Positions 33,432 through 42,347 of a DNA stretch of 64,000 nt are shown piece after piece. Each line of letters starts with the position of its first letter. Position 1 is the first letter of the stretch. The stretch covers positions 1-64,000 of the forward strand of contig QAKI01000007.1 in the NCBI GenBank assembly GCA_003343905.1, read 5' to 3'. The notes under the pieces were generated by a model. The model saw nothing but the letters and a program-made list of their open reading frames with translations. It ran no database searches and was not told the origin of the DNA. Position numbers and translations under genes: made by a program. The stretch comes from Subdoligranulum variabile (lineage in GTDB: Bacteria > Bacillota > Clostridia > Oscillospirales > Ruminococcaceae).

Positions 33432-33863
33432 ATGACCTATCAGGAAAAGATCGAATGGCTGCGCCAGTACCGCGCGGCCGTCAACCGCGAACGCCTGCTG
33501 GAAGGCGAAATGGAGATGATGCGCAGCGCCGCCGTGCGCGTGACCGCCTGCCTGGGCGGTATGCCGGGGGCCGGGCAGGACCCCGACCGGCTGCCCAAGG
33601 CAGTGGAAAAAATCGAGGAAACGCAGAAAAAGCTGGAAGAACAGGTGGGCGACTGTCTGGTGCGCCGGGCCGAGGTGATGCGGGTGGTGGCCGCCGTGGC
33701 CGACCCCGCCGTGCAGGAGGTGCTGCGCCGCCGCTACATCCTGGGCGAGACCTACGCCGAGATCGCCGACGCCATGGGCGTGGTGCTGCGCCGGGTCTAC
33801 CAGATCCACCGCGCCGGGGTGATGGCCCTGCGCCTGGAAGAAGCGGGGAAAAACGCTTCCTGA
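33432..33863 (+). CDS. Phage sigma-70-region-4-like regulator (DUF1492/ArpU-like)
   Basis: 143 aa. The C-terminal third is a sigma region 4-like HTH (VQEVLRRRYILGETYAEIAD then AMGVVLRRVYQIHRAGVMAL), preceded by a helical, coiled-coil-prone part. Proteins of this kind (DUF1492, ArpU/RinA-like) switch on late structural genes in Gram-positive phages and usually lie just before terminase. AAGGAGG before ATG 33432. Here the next gene is the portal, not a terminase. Confidence 0.8.
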   Translation: MTYQEKIEWLRQYRAAVNRERLLEGEMEMMRSAAVRVTACLGGMPGAGQDPDRLPKAVEKIEETQKKLEEQVGDCLVRRAEVMRVVAAVADPAVQEVLRRRYILGETYAEIADAMGVVLRRVYQIHRAGVMALRLEEAGKNAS

Positions 33864-33891
33864 CCGGGCGGGAAGTTTTCCCAAAAATTCA

Positions 33892-33920
33892 TTGTTTTGT
33901 ACAACCAAAAGTAGTAATAT
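33892..33920 (+). promoter_or_regulatory. Candidate late promoter upstream of the portal gene
   Basis: TTGTTT (33892-33897), 17 bp, TAATAT (33915-33920). Followed by a hairpin GGGCAAA...TTTGCCC (about 33943-33976) with a T6 run in its right arm, a possible attenuator. Confidence 0.45.
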
Positions 33921-34075
33921 GATACCGTTGAAACTCGTGGGAGGGCAAAAACCTTTCGCGGGTTTTTTCTTTGCCCGGGAAAAGAAGGGAGGTCCCCCGG
34001 TGCGCGCAGCCCGGACCCTGCCGCGCCCAAAACGGCGCGGGGCGCAGCGCCCCGCCGCACAGAAAGGAGAATCGT

Positions 34076-35407
34076 TTGCAAAGCTATCTGGAACAAGCCT
34101 TCGGCAAAAGCGACGTGACCACGCCGCCCATGCGCGCCGCCCTGCGGGAATGGCTGGACCTGTACTACGGCGCGCCGCGCCGCGGCGAGGACCACGCCCC
34201 GCGGGTGGCTGCCCTGATCGTCAGCAAGCTGTGCCGCACGGTCTTTGCCGAGTACGAAGCCCGGCTGGACGGCGCGGCCCCCTGGCAGCGCCGCAGCCTG
34301 GACGCCCTGAACGCCGTGGCCCGCACCGCGATGCAGTATGCGCTCATCGGCGGGGAGTGCCTGCTCAAGCCGGTGGTGGCCGGGGGCGCGCTGGACTTTG
34401 TGCCCATCCGGCGGGACTGCTATGTGCCGCTGGCGCGGGACGCCCACGGGCGGCTGCTGGCTGTGGGCACCATGGAAGTCCACAGCCGGGGCGGCGCGCG
34501 CTACGCCCTGCTGGAACGCCGCACCGCCGGCGACGGGGGGCTGACCATCGAAACGCGGCTGTTTGAACTCAACGGTCAGGCGCTGGGGCGCTGCGTGCCC
34601 CTTGCCACGCTGGAAGCCTGCGCCGATCTGGTGCCGCAGCTTTATCTGCCCGGCGTGCCGGGCGTGGGGCTGGCCGCGCTGCGCGCGCCCGGCGCCAACT
34701 GCGTGGACGGCAGCGCCGACGCCGTGAGCATCTACGCCCCTGCGGGGGGACTGCTGCACGCGCTGGCGCGCTGCGAGGAACAGCTCAACACCGAGTTCGC
34801 CAACGGCGCGTCCCGCGTGTTCGCGTCGGAGGACCTGCTGCGCCCCGATGCCCAGGGCCGCCGCGCCCTGCGGGACGACCTGTTCGTGGGCCTGCCCGAC
34901 GACCCTGCGAACATCGGGGTGACGGTCTACAGCCCGGCGCTGCGGGAACAGAGTTATCTGGCCCGCAAGCAGGACCTGCTGCGGGGCTGCGAAAGCCTGC
35001 TGGGCCTGCGCCGCGGCATTCTGAGCGAGACCGAAGCCGAAGCCCAGCCCCGCACCGCCACCGAGGTCAACGCCACCGCCGTGGACTACGACCTGACCGT
35101 GCGGGACCTGCAGGCCGTGTGGGAAGCCGCCGCCCGCGAAGCCCTGGGCCTGTGCGCCGCCCTGGGGCATCTGTACGGGCTGGACGGCGGCGCGGCGGGC
35201 AACGCCGCGCTGTGCATCGACTGGGGCGACGGCGTGCTGTACGACCGCGCGCGGGTCTGGGAGGAACAGCGGGCCATGGTGGCCGACGGCCTGCTGCGCC
35301 CTGAACTGGCGCTGGCGTGGTATTTCGGCCTGCCCCACAGCGGCGAAGCCGACCTGCGGCGCATCCGCCAGCAGTTCATGCCGGAAGGAGGTGAACGCCA
35401 TGAGTGA
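34076..35407 (+). CDS. Phage portal protein (A118/SPP1-like)
   Basis: 443 aa. Ring protein at the capsid vertex through which DNA passes. LREWLDLYYGAPRRGED and RVAALIVSKLCRTVFAEYE near the N-terminus and the later GNAALCIDWGDGVLYDRARV region match the portal family of A118-like siphophages. Start TTG 34076 after GAAAGGAG. The frame continues upstream to 33971 without a ribosome site. No MuF-type minor capsid gene follows, unlike usual phages of this group. Confidence 0.78.
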   Translation: MQSYLEQAFGKSDVTTPPMRAALREWLDLYYGAPRRGEDHAPRVAALIVSKLCRTVFAEYEARLDGAAPWQRRSLDALNAVARTAMQYALIGGECLLKPVVAGGALDFVPIRRDCYVPLARDAHGRLLAVGTMEVHSRGGARYALLERRTAGDGGLTIETRLFELNGQALGRCVPLATLEACADLVPQLYLPGVPGVGLAALRAPGANCVDGSADAVSIYAPAGGLLHALARCEEQLNTEFANGASRVFASEDLLRPDAQGRRALRDDLFVGLPDDPANIGVTVYSPALREQSYLARKQDLLRGCESLLGLRRGILSETEAEAQPRTATEVNATAVDYDLTVRDLQAVWEAAAREALGLCAALGHLYGLDGGAAGNAALCIDWGDGVLYDRARVWEEQRAMVADGLLRPELALAWYFGLPHSGEADLRRIRQQFMPEGGERHE

Positions 35408-35573
35408 ACCGATCCGCGAAACGCCGGAACAGCGCCCCGCGCCCTATGCCGCGGGCACCGGTAGCACGCCGGTCGCGCCCGACCGCGCGGCCTTTGACCG
35501 CATGGGCTACCGGGAACGGCTGGCCCTCAAGCGGGAGGACCCGGCCGGGTACGAGGCCCTGCGGGGGCGGTGA
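35400..35573 (+). CDS. Small phage protein in the scaffold position
   Basis: 57 aa, Pro-rich then charged (DRAAFDRMGYRERLALKRED). GGAAGGAGG precedes ATG 35400, overlapping the portal stop by 8 bp. In position and charged tail it resembles a very reduced scaffold or a capsid accessory protein; this is inference from context only. Confidence 0.6.
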   Translation: MSEPIRETPEQRPAPYAAGTGSTPVAPDRAAFDRMGYRERLALKREDPAGYEALRGR

Positions 35574-36120
35574 TTTTTGGGCGGGGGAGAAAACGCGGCG
35601 GGGGAAAGAGGCTGCGGCGGGTTCTATTGCCTGTAAAGTTTCGGGCTGCGGGAAGTGCCGAACCCCTCCGTCTGCTTCGCAGACACCTCCCCTAAAAGGG
35701 GAGGCTTTACTCTACCACCCGTCAAAGGCTCCCCTTTAGGGGCTGCGGAGTCGAGCGCCGCCTGCGGCGGATGCAGCGAGACGAAGCAGGGGCAGCGGTC
35801 GCAGAATGCAAGCGCCGCTCCAAGGCGCGCAGCATGATGCGCGAACCGCAACCCGGCCAAGGATGCGCCCGCAGGGCGCAGACTGAGGGGTTCGTTAAAA
35901 AGCAGCGCACCGTTTGCCGGAAGGTTCTACCCCTCCGTCTGCTTCGCAGACACCTCCCCTGGGAGGGGAGGCTTTACTCTACTGCCCGTCAAAGGCTCCC
36001 CTTATAGGGGAGCTGGATGCGCCCGCAGGGCGCAGACTGAGGGGTCCGTTAAAAAGCAGCGCACCGTTTGCCGGAAAATTTTACCCCTTCGTCTGCCTTC
36101 GGCAGACACCTCCCACACAG
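35574..36120. repeat. Palindromic repeat mosaic inside the phage cassette
   Basis: The same units as in chromosomal gaps: CTCCCCTAAAAGGGGAG, CTCTACCACCCGTCAAAGG, GCGCCGCCTGCGGCGG, GCGCCCGCAGGGCGC (twice) and GTCTGCCTTCGGCAGAC. A segment near 35890-35960 is nearly repeated at 36040-36110. No gene. Confidence 0.8.
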
Positions 36121-36157
36121 ACGTATCACACAACACACACAACAGAAAGGAGCCACT

Positions 36158-37012
36158 ATGGCAGACATCATCACCAAACTTTCCGATTTGATCGATCCTG
36201 AAGTCATGGGCGATATGGTATCGGCCCGCATCCCCAAAAAGCTGCGGGTCGCGCCCTTCGCCAAGATCGACGATACCCTCGCGGGCGTCCCCGGCGATAC
36301 CATCACCGTGCCCGCCTACACCTACATCGGCGACGCCGCCGACGTGGCCGAGGGCGGCGAGGTCGCCATTGAAAAAATGACCACCTCCACCCGCAAGGCC
36401 ACCATCAAAAAGGCCATGAAGGGCATCGGACTGACCGACGAAGCCGTGCTTTCGGGCTACGGCAACCCTGTGGGCGAAGCCAACACCCAGTTGGCGCTGG
36501 CCATCGCCGCCAAGATCGACAGCGACTGCATGGACGCCCTGCAGACCGCGACCCTGACCTACGACGGTTCCGCCGCCAACATCGGCTACAACGCCATCGT
36601 GGACGCCGTGGACCTGTTCGAGGAAGAAATGGGCTGCTCCGACAAGGTGCTGTTCGTCCACCCCAAGCAGGTCACCCAACTGCGCAAGGATCCCGACTTC
36701 CTCAGCGCCGACAAGTATGCGTCCGGCGTCAGCCTGACCGGCGAGATCGGCATGATCGCGGGCTGCCGTCTGGTGCCCAGCAAGAAGGTCCCGCTGGAGG
36801 AGGGCGTCTACACCTGCCCCATCGTCAAGCTGGAAGCCGACCCCGAAGTGGACGACGAGATCCCCGCCCTGACCATCTACCGCAAGCGCGACGTGAACAT
36901 CGAGACCGAGCGCAAGCCCAAGACCCGCACCACCGAGATCACCGCCGACGAGTTCTATGTGGCGGTGCTTTCCAACGAAGCCAAGGTGGTGCTGGCCAAG
37001 TTCAAGGCGTAA
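36158..37012 (+). CDS. Phage major capsid protein (N4-gp56 family)
   Basis: 284 aa. SDLIDPEVMGDMVSARIPKK, the E-loop-like GDTITVPAYTYIGDAADVAE, ATIKKAMKGIGLTDEA and VLFVHPKQVTQLRKDPDFL are diagnostic for the N4-gp56 family HK97-fold capsid protein common in Clostridial siphophages. GAAAGGAG before ATG 36158. Intact length, no delta-domain or protease gene nearby. Confidence 0.9.
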   Translation: MADIITKLSDLIDPEVMGDMVSARIPKKLRVAPFAKIDDTLAGVPGDTITVPAYTYIGDAADVAEGGEVAIEKMTTSTRKATIKKAMKGIGLTDEAVLSGYGNPVGEANTQLALAIAAKIDSDCMDALQTATLTYDGSAANIGYNAIVDAVDLFEEEMGCSDKVLFVHPKQVTQLRKDPDFLSADKYASGVSLTGEIGMIAGCRLVPSKKVPLEEGVYTCPIVKLEADPEVDDEIPALTIYRKRDVNIETERKPKTRTTEITADEFYVAVLSNEAKVVLAKFKA

Positions 37013-37024
37013 GGGGGGCTGCCC

Positions 37025-37396
37025 ATGCCCGACTACACCTTTTACCGGGAAACCTACCTGGGCGAGGACATCCCGGAGGGGGATTTTCCCCGCATGATGC
37101 GCCGCGCCCAGGCGGAACTGGAACGTATGCGGGCGGTGTATGCGGTGGCGCCCCGGCCCGGCATGGAGCCGGACACCGCCTGGGCCATGGCGGCCTGCGC
37201 CGTGGCCGACGCGGCCTATGAGTTCGACCAGGAGGACGAAGCCCGCGGCCTGACCGGCGTGACGGTGGGCAGCGTGAGCGAGACCTACGCCGCCCCGCCG
37301 GAACTGTGCGCCACCACGCTGGCCCTGCGAGCCGCCCACTACCGGCACGAAGCCGGGTACTACCTGCAGATCGGACGGTGGCTGCCCCATGCGTAA
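37025..37396 (+). CDS. Phage head-tail connector-like protein
   Basis: 123 aa, helical (DFPRMMRRAQAELERMRAVY, MAACAVADAAYEFDQEDEAR), located directly after the capsid gene where the gp6-type connector lies. Overlaps the next gene by 8 bp. Assignment mainly from position and helical content. Confidence 0.68.
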   Translation: MPDYTFYRETYLGEDIPEGDFPRMMRRAQAELERMRAVYAVAPRPGMEPDTAWAMAACAVADAAYEFDQEDEARGLTGVTVGSVSETYAAPPELCATTLALRAAHYRHEAGYYLQIGRWLPHA

Positions 37397-37796
37397 AAAC
37401 GGCCTGTTTGCGCGCACCGTCACGCTGTACCACGGCGACGCCGCCGCCCGGCGGGTGGTGCGCACCGTGCTGCACGGGGTGTACTGGCAGCACGGCCGCC
37501 GCCGCGCCCCGGCAGCCGACGGCACCGCCGAGGGGGCCGTCCTGCTGCTGGTGGTGCCGGAATCCGCCGCCCGCTATGGTACGGACTACACGCTGGAACC
37601 CGGCGACCGCCTGTACCCCGGCGAGGGGCCGGAACTGGACTGGGACGGCTGGGCCGCCTTTGTGCCGGGGGCCGAGCCGCGCGCGGCGGTGGTGCAGTAT
37701 GTGCTGCCCATGGAACTGCGCGGGCGGCTGCACCATGTGGAAGCGGGCGCCTGGTGGACCGGCGGCGGTACCGGGGCGCACAGCTTGACGAATTGA
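37389..37796 (+). CDS. Phage minor capsid / stopper-like protein
   Basis: 135 aa beta-rich protein (NGLFARTVTLYHGDAAARR, TDYTLEPGDRLYPGEGPELD, EPRAAVVQYVLPMELRGRLH). Small beta-barrel proteins in this place act as head-completion stoppers. Family resemblance to Clostridial phage minor capsid proteins is from memory and moderate. Confidence 0.65.
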   Translation: MRKNGLFARTVTLYHGDAAARRVVRTVLHGVYWQHGRRRAPAADGTAEGAVLLLVVPESAARYGTDYTLEPGDRLYPGEGPELDWDGWAAFVPGAEPRAAVVQYVLPMELRGRLHHVEAGAWWTGGGTGAHSLTN

Positions 37797-38070
37797 GGGC
37801 GATGTGAGAGTGCAGCGCAACCGGACAGCAGAACCCCTCAGGCCGCTGTGCGGCCAGCTCCCCTGAGAGGGGAGTCTTTTGAACGGCTGCCGTTTATAAA
37901 GCCTCCCCTCCCAGGGGAGGTGTCTGCGAAGCAGACGGAGGGGTGGGAACTTTCCGGGAAATGATTGCGTCGCCCTTTTACGGACCCCGCAGTCTGCGCC
38001 TGCGGCGCATCCAGCTCCCCTACAAGGGGAGCCTTTGCGCGGCGGGGTCAAGACCCCGCCCTACAGAAAA
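37797..38070. repeat. Palindromic repeat mosaic inside the phage cassette
   Basis: CTCAGGCCGCTGTGCGGCCAG, CTCCCCTGAGAGGGGAG, CTCCCCTCCCAGGGGAGG, GTCTGCGAAGCAGAC, CTGCGCCTGCGGCGCA, CTCCCCTACAAGGGGAG and GGCGGGGTCAAGACCCCGCC units. No gene. Confidence 0.8.
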
Positions 38071-38157
38071 CGGGAATAGGGAAGCAGGCACGGCCTGTTC
38101 GCGGCAAGACAAATAACGAAAAAGCGGCGCTCGCCGCCGCGGAAGGGAGGAAGCTCC

Positions 38158-38604
38158 ATGAACGAAAACGCGCTGGCGGAACTGCTGGCGTTTCTTTCCG
38201 GCGCGCCCGCTTTGGCGGGCATCGAACTGCGCGCCGAGGACGCCGGCCCTGCGCCGGGCACCGGCGGGCTGTGGGCGCAGGGCGTCCGGGTGCTGTCCCG
38301 GCGGGAGGACGTGACCGGCGGCGTGACGCTGCGCTGCCGGGCGGAATTCCGGCTGCGGCTCTGCCTGCCGCTGCCCCCCGGCGACGGGGAACAGGCGGCC
38401 CGCAACGCCGGGCGGCTGCTGGCCCTGCAGGGCTGGGTGGCCGCCCAGAGCGCCGCCCACACGGCCCCGGCCTTCGGCACCGGGCTGCCCGGCACCGAGA
38501 CCCTGCGCGCCGAGGACGGGCGGCTGGAACGCGCCGACGCGGCCGCCACCGGCCGCTACAGCGTGCTGCTGCGGGCCGAATACGACTGCGCGCTGCCGGC
38601 CTGA
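38158..38604 (+). CDS. Phage tail terminator-like protein
   Basis: 148 aa. ALAELLAFLSGAPALAGIEL then a beta-rich body ending RYSVLLRAEYDCALPA; position between head-completion and tail tube genes fits the tail terminator (minor capsid 3-like). Start ATG 38158 after GGAAGGGAGG. Confidence 0.65.
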   Translation: MNENALAELLAFLSGAPALAGIELRAEDAGPAPGTGGLWAQGVRVLSRREDVTGGVTLRCRAEFRLRLCLPLPPGDGEQAARNAGRLLALQGWVAAQSAAHTAPAFGTGLPGTETLRAEDGRLERADAAATGRYSVLLRAEYDCALPA

Positions 38605-38669
38605 CGGGCACGGCGCGGGCAAACCCGGCGGGGGCGCTGGCCCCCGCCTTATACAAGGAGGAACACTGC

Positions 38670-39146
38670 ATGAAGATCCAACGCAAATTTATGGCCCACT
38701 ACCTCAACGCGGGCTTCGCCGCGGGCGAGGCGGAATATGTCCGCCTGGGCCGCGACCTGGAAGAATACGCCCCCGAACTCAACGCCAATGTGGAGAAAAA
38801 GACCAACATCCTCGGCCAGACTTCGGTCGTCATCGACAGCTACGAAAAACAGGGCGAGGTGACCCCCTTCTACGCCGAAGCGGGCGACCCCCTGTTTGAA
38901 AAGCTCCAGGCCATCCTGGACGGGGACCTGGTGCTGGACGACCTGCGGACCGACATCGTGGAAGTCAAACTCTGGGACGAGAGCGCCGGGGCCTATCCCG
39001 CCGTGAAAGAGGAATGTTATGTCGAGATCGTCAGCTACGGCGGCGATACCACCGGCTACCAGATCCCCTTCAACATCCACTACACGGGCGTCAAGACCAA
39101 GGGCACCTTTGACCCGGCCACCAGCACCTTCACCCCGGCGGCCTGA
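38670..39146 (+). CDS. Phage major tail tube protein
   Basis: 158 aa beta-rich protein: YVRLGRDLEEYAPELNANVE and KKTNILGQTSVVIDSYEKQG are typical of siphophage tail tube proteins that form the stacked-ring tail. AAGGAGG before ATG 38670. The frame upstream of this ATG is non-coding. Confidence 0.82.
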   Translation: MKIQRKFMAHYLNAGFAAGEAEYVRLGRDLEEYAPELNANVEKKTNILGQTSVVIDSYEKQGEVTPFYAEAGDPLFEKLQAILDGDLVLDDLRTDIVEVKLWDESAGAYPAVKEECYVEIVSYGGDTTGYQIPFNIHYTGVKTKGTFDPATSTFTPAA

Positions 39147-39166
39147 GCGGACAGGGAGGTGCGACC

Positions 39167-39619
39167 ATGCAACAACTGACCATCGACACCGGCGTGGAGG
39201 AATTCTGCATCAACGGCCGGGGCGTGCTGCGCTTCAACCCCGCGGACCCCAACCTCTACCACCGCTTTTTTGACGCGGGCCGGGAACTGGAAGCCCTGGA
39301 CAAAGAACTGGAACGCCGCGCCGCCGAACTGCCCGAAGGCCCCGCGGGGGCCGAAGCCGGGCTGGCCCTGCTGGCCGAGTACGACGCGCGCATCAAGGCG
39401 CTGCTGGGCGGCGTCTTTGGGCCGGAAAACGACTTTGACGCGGTGCTGGGCGGTGTGAACCTGGCCGGGGCCGCGGCCAACGGCAAGCGGGTGGTGCAAA
39501 ACCTGCTGGAAGCCCTGACCCCCATTCTGCAGCAGGGCGCGCAGCGCCATCTGGAAGCCCGCGCCGCTGCCGCCGAAGCCGGGGCCGCCGCGGCCCGCGC
39601 CGCCCGGGGCGCGGTATGA
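39167..39619 (+). CDS. Phage tail assembly chaperone (gpG-like)
   Basis: 150 aa, beta start (LTIDTGVEEFCINGRGVLRF) then helical coiled segment (FFDAGRELEALDKELERRAA). Lies between tail tube and tape measure, the usual place of chaperone G. GGGAGGTG before ATG 39167. The 4 bp overlap with the next gene replaces the frameshift seen in lambda. Confidence 0.75.
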   Translation: MQQLTIDTGVEEFCINGRGVLRFNPADPNLYHRFFDAGRELEALDKELERRAAELPEGPAGAEAGLALLAEYDARIKALLGGVFGPENDFDAVLGGVNLAGAAANGKRVVQNLLEALTPILQQGAQRHLEARAAAAEAGAAAARAARGAV

Positions 39620-40203
39620 CCGGGGCCTGGGGCCTGCCCATGCGGGCCGAGATCGAGGACCGGGTCTATGAGATCCGCACCGACTACCGGGACATTCTGG
39701 AACTGCTGCGCTGGCTGGACGGCGACGCCGCGCCGGAACTGGACCGGGGCGAGCGGTGGTATGTCGCCATGCGGCTGTTCTACCCGGACTTTGCCGCCAT
39801 GCCCCGGCAGGACTGGCCGGCGGCCACCCGCTTTCTGGCGGAGTTCCTGGCGGCGGGCCGCCCCGAACCCGCCAGCCCCGGCCCCCGCCTGATGGACTGG
39901 CAGCAGGACGCGCCGCTGATCGCCGCGGGCATCGCCGGGGCGTCCGGGCAGGACGTGCGGGCGCTGCCCTACCTGCACTGGTGGAGCTTTCTGGGCTGGT
40001 TCGACGCCATCGGGGAGGGGACCTTCGCCACGGTGGTGGCGATCCGGGACAAGCTGCGCCGCGGCAAAAAACTGGAACCCTGGGAGCTGGACTTTTACCG
40101 CGCCCACCGGGCCGCCGTGGACCTGCGCCCGGCCCCCGACCCTGACGCTGACGCCGAGAAGCAGCGGCTTCTGGCAAAGCTGGAACCGGGGCGGCCCGCT
40201 TGA
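39616..40203 (+). CDS. Phage Gp15-family tail chaperone partner
   Basis: 195 aa. IEDRVYEIRTDYRDILELLR and the conserved block ALPYLHWWSFLGWFDAIGEG are characteristic of bacteriophage Gp15 proteins, encoded between gpG-like chaperone and tape measure. ATGA overlap with the upstream gene. Confidence 0.85.
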   Translation: MTGAWGLPMRAEIEDRVYEIRTDYRDILELLRWLDGDAAPELDRGERWYVAMRLFYPDFAAMPRQDWPAATRFLAEFLAAGRPEPASPGPRLMDWQQDAPLIAAGIAGASGQDVRALPYLHWWSFLGWFDAIGEGTFATVVAIRDKLRRGKKLEPWELDFYRAHRAAVDLRPAPDPDADAEKQRLLAKLEPGRPA

Positions 40204-40250
40204 CGGCGCGCGGGGGAGTGCCCCCACATCCATAAGAGAGGAGGAAAACA

Positions 40251-41966
40251 TTGGCACAAGAGATCGTGCTGGAAACGGGCGGCGGGCTGAAAGCCGCGGG
40301 CGGGGACCTGGAAGGCGCCCTGAACGCCATGGCCGCCGCCCTGCAAAATCTGGGCGACGCGGGCGGGCAGGCCCGCAAGGTGCTGGACGATCTGCGCAAA
40401 AGCCTGCGCAGCGCCGCCGCCGAGGGCGCCAGGACCGCCCGCACGCTGGCAAAATTCGACGAGATCGAGCGTCTGGCCGCGCCCGAAGCCGCCAAGGGCA
40501 GCGGCGGCAGCAAGGGCAGCAGCGGCAAAGGCGGCGGCAAGAAGGGCGGCGCAAAGGACACCGCCGCCGAAGCGGAGGAACAGGTCAGCCTGTGGCAGCG
40601 GATGCTGGACACGCTGCGCGGGCTGTGGGCGCAGTTCTGGGCCTACCTGCAAACTTACTACGCCCCGGCCATCGCCGCGTGGCAGGCGGCCTGGGGCCAG
40701 ATGAAGGCCGCGGCCGCCGCCGTGTGGGGCCCGCTGCGCGCCGCCGTGCTGGAACTGTGGCAGGGCACGCTGGCCCCGCTGGCCCAATATCTGGCGACCG
40801 TGTTCCTGCCGGGGGTGGCGAACAGCTTTTCGCAGGCGTTCGCGCCCATCGTGGGCGGCGCGGTGCAGACGGCCCTGACCGTGCTGGGCGGGGCTTTCGA
40901 GTGGTTCTGCGGCCTTGTGAGCCAGGCCGTGACGAATGTGGTGCAGCCCGCGCTGGCGCTGCTGCTGACGGTCTGGCAGGGGCTGATGGGCGGCATCCAG
41001 AGCGCCTGGGCCGCCTACGGCCAGCCGCTGCTGGACGGCGTGGTGCTGGCGTTCCAAAATCTGGCCGCGCTGCTCACCACCCTGTGGACCGGGACCATCC
41101 AGCCCGTGCTGGCAGCCCTCATCGAGCGGCTGGGCGCGCTGTGGTCCCAAAGCCTGGAACCCCTGTGGCAGCAGCTCACGCTGGCGCTGGGAGCCGTGGC
41201 GAATCTGGTGCTGGCGCTGTGGAATAACGCCCTGGCCCCGCTGGCAAACTGGCTGGCCGCCACCTTCGGGCCGGTGTTCAGCCAGGTGTTCCTGGCTGTG
41301 ACTTCGGCGGTGTCCACGGCGGCGGGCATCGTCAGCGGGGCCGTCACCGCCCTGCTGGCGCTGCTGCGCGGGCTGGCGGATTTCGTCACCGGCGTGCTGC
41401 AAGGCGACTGGACCGCCGCCTGGAACGCCATCGCGGACACCGTGCGCACCGTCTGGCAGACCATCACCGCCACCGTGCAGAACGCCGTGAACGGCATCCG
41501 CGGCTTTGTGCAGGATCTGGCCGGGGCCGCGCAGTCGCTGATCAGCGACATCCTGTCGGGCCTGTCGAGCGTAGGGCAGGCGGCTTCGGGGGCCATCGCC
41601 TCGGCCGGGCGGTGGCTGACGGGCCGCAGCGCCGCCCCGGCGCTGGCCTACGCCCGCAGCGTGCCGGTGCCCGCGCTGGCCGCGGGCGCGGTCATCCCGC
41701 CCAACCGCCAGTTTTTGGCGCTGCTGGGCGACCAGCGCCACGGCACCAACGTGGAAGCGCCGCTGGCGACCATCCAGCAGGCGGTGGCCGCCGTCATGGC
41801 CGACTGGCAGGAGGGCCAGATGGCCGGGTTCGAGCGGCTGGCCGCCCTGCTGGGCGACATCCTGCAGGCCGTCTACGGCATCGAGCTCACCGACGAGATG
41901 GTGGGCCGCGCCGCCCGCCGCTGGACCCAGAAACAAAACCTGCTGACGGGAGGTGCGCCGGTATGA
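40251..41966 (+). CDS. Phage tail tape measure protein (short)
   Basis: 571 aa. Gly/Lys-rich linker (GSGGSKGSSGKGGGKKGG) near residue 85-105, then long hydrophobic, Trp-rich tandem helices (repeated LWxxxLxPL and AxWxAxWxx patterns), ending with a conserved C-terminus AVIPPNRQFLALLGDQRHGT and NVEAPLATIQQAV known from tape measure proteins. Using about 1.5 A per residue the tail would be near 85 nm at most. TTG start 40251 after GAGGAGG. Confidence 0.85.
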   Translation: MAQEIVLETGGGLKAAGGDLEGALNAMAAALQNLGDAGGQARKVLDDLRKSLRSAAAEGARTARTLAKFDEIERLAAPEAAKGSGGSKGSSGKGGGKKGGAKDTAAEAEEQVSLWQRMLDTLRGLWAQFWAYLQTYYAPAIAAWQAAWGQMKAAAAAVWGPLRAAVLELWQGTLAPLAQYLATVFLPGVANSFSQAFAPIVGGAVQTALTVLGGAFEWFCGLVSQAVTNVVQPALALLLTVWQGLMGGIQSAWAAYGQPLLDGVVLAFQNLAALLTTLWTGTIQPVLAALIERLGALWSQSLEPLWQQLTLALGAVANLVLALWNNALAPLANWLAATFGPVFSQVFLAVTSAVSTAAGIVSGAVTALLALLRGLADFVTGVLQGDWTAAWNAIADTVRTVWQTITATVQNAVNGIRGFVQDLAGAAQSLISDILSGLSSVGQAASGAIASAGRWLTGRSAAPALAYARSVPVPALAAGAVIPPNRQFLALLGDQRHGTNVEAPLATIQQAVAAVMADWQEGQMAGFERLAALLGDILQAVYGIELTDEMVGRAARRWTQKQNLLTGGAPV

Positions 41967-42334
41967 CCCTGACCGACCTGTTTAAGATCGACGGCCAGCC
42001 GATGTACGCCCCCGACGCCGGGGTGGAGCCCAGCTACGCCGACCTGGACGCCGCCGACTCCGGCCGGGACGAGAGCGGCGTCATGCACCGCGCCGTGGTG
42101 CGGGAAAAAGTCGCCACCTGGCCCTTCCAGTACAGCGCCCTTACCGACGCGGAGTACGCCTATCTGATCGGGCTGTTCGCGGGCAAGGCAACCTTCGCGT
42201 TCACCCATCCGAAGGCCGGTTCCTCCCGCGAGGTCCAGACCACCACCTGCTATTGCAGCAACTACAGCATCGCCTGGCGCAGCGCCCGCGACGGCCGGTG
42301 GCGCAACCTGAAATTCAACATCATCGAATGCTAA
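41963..42334 (+). CDS. Phage tail protein (distal-tail region, DUF6711-like)
   Basis: 123 aa: LTDLFKIDGQPMYAPDAGVE, WPFQYSALTDAEYAYLIGLF and C-terminal WRNLKFNIIEC. Such small proteins lie between tape measure and the tail hub gene in Clostridial siphophages. ATG 41963 overlaps the tape measure stop. Confidence 0.72.
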   Translation: MTLTDLFKIDGQPMYAPDAGVEPSYADLDAADSGRDESGVMHRAVVREKVATWPFQYSALTDAEYAYLIGLFAGKATFAFTHPKAGSSREVQTTTCYCSNYSIAWRSARDGRWRNLKFNIIEC

Positions 42335-42347
42335 AGGGGGGGGAAAA

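Noticed and set aside
33971..34075. N-terminal extension of the portal protein
   Set aside because: No ribosome site; GAAAGGAG lies just before TTG 34076, where family similarity begins.
37965..38669. Upstream extension of the tail tube frame
   Set aside because: It runs through the repeat mosaic and over the tail terminator gene in another frame; AAGGAGG marks ATG 38670.
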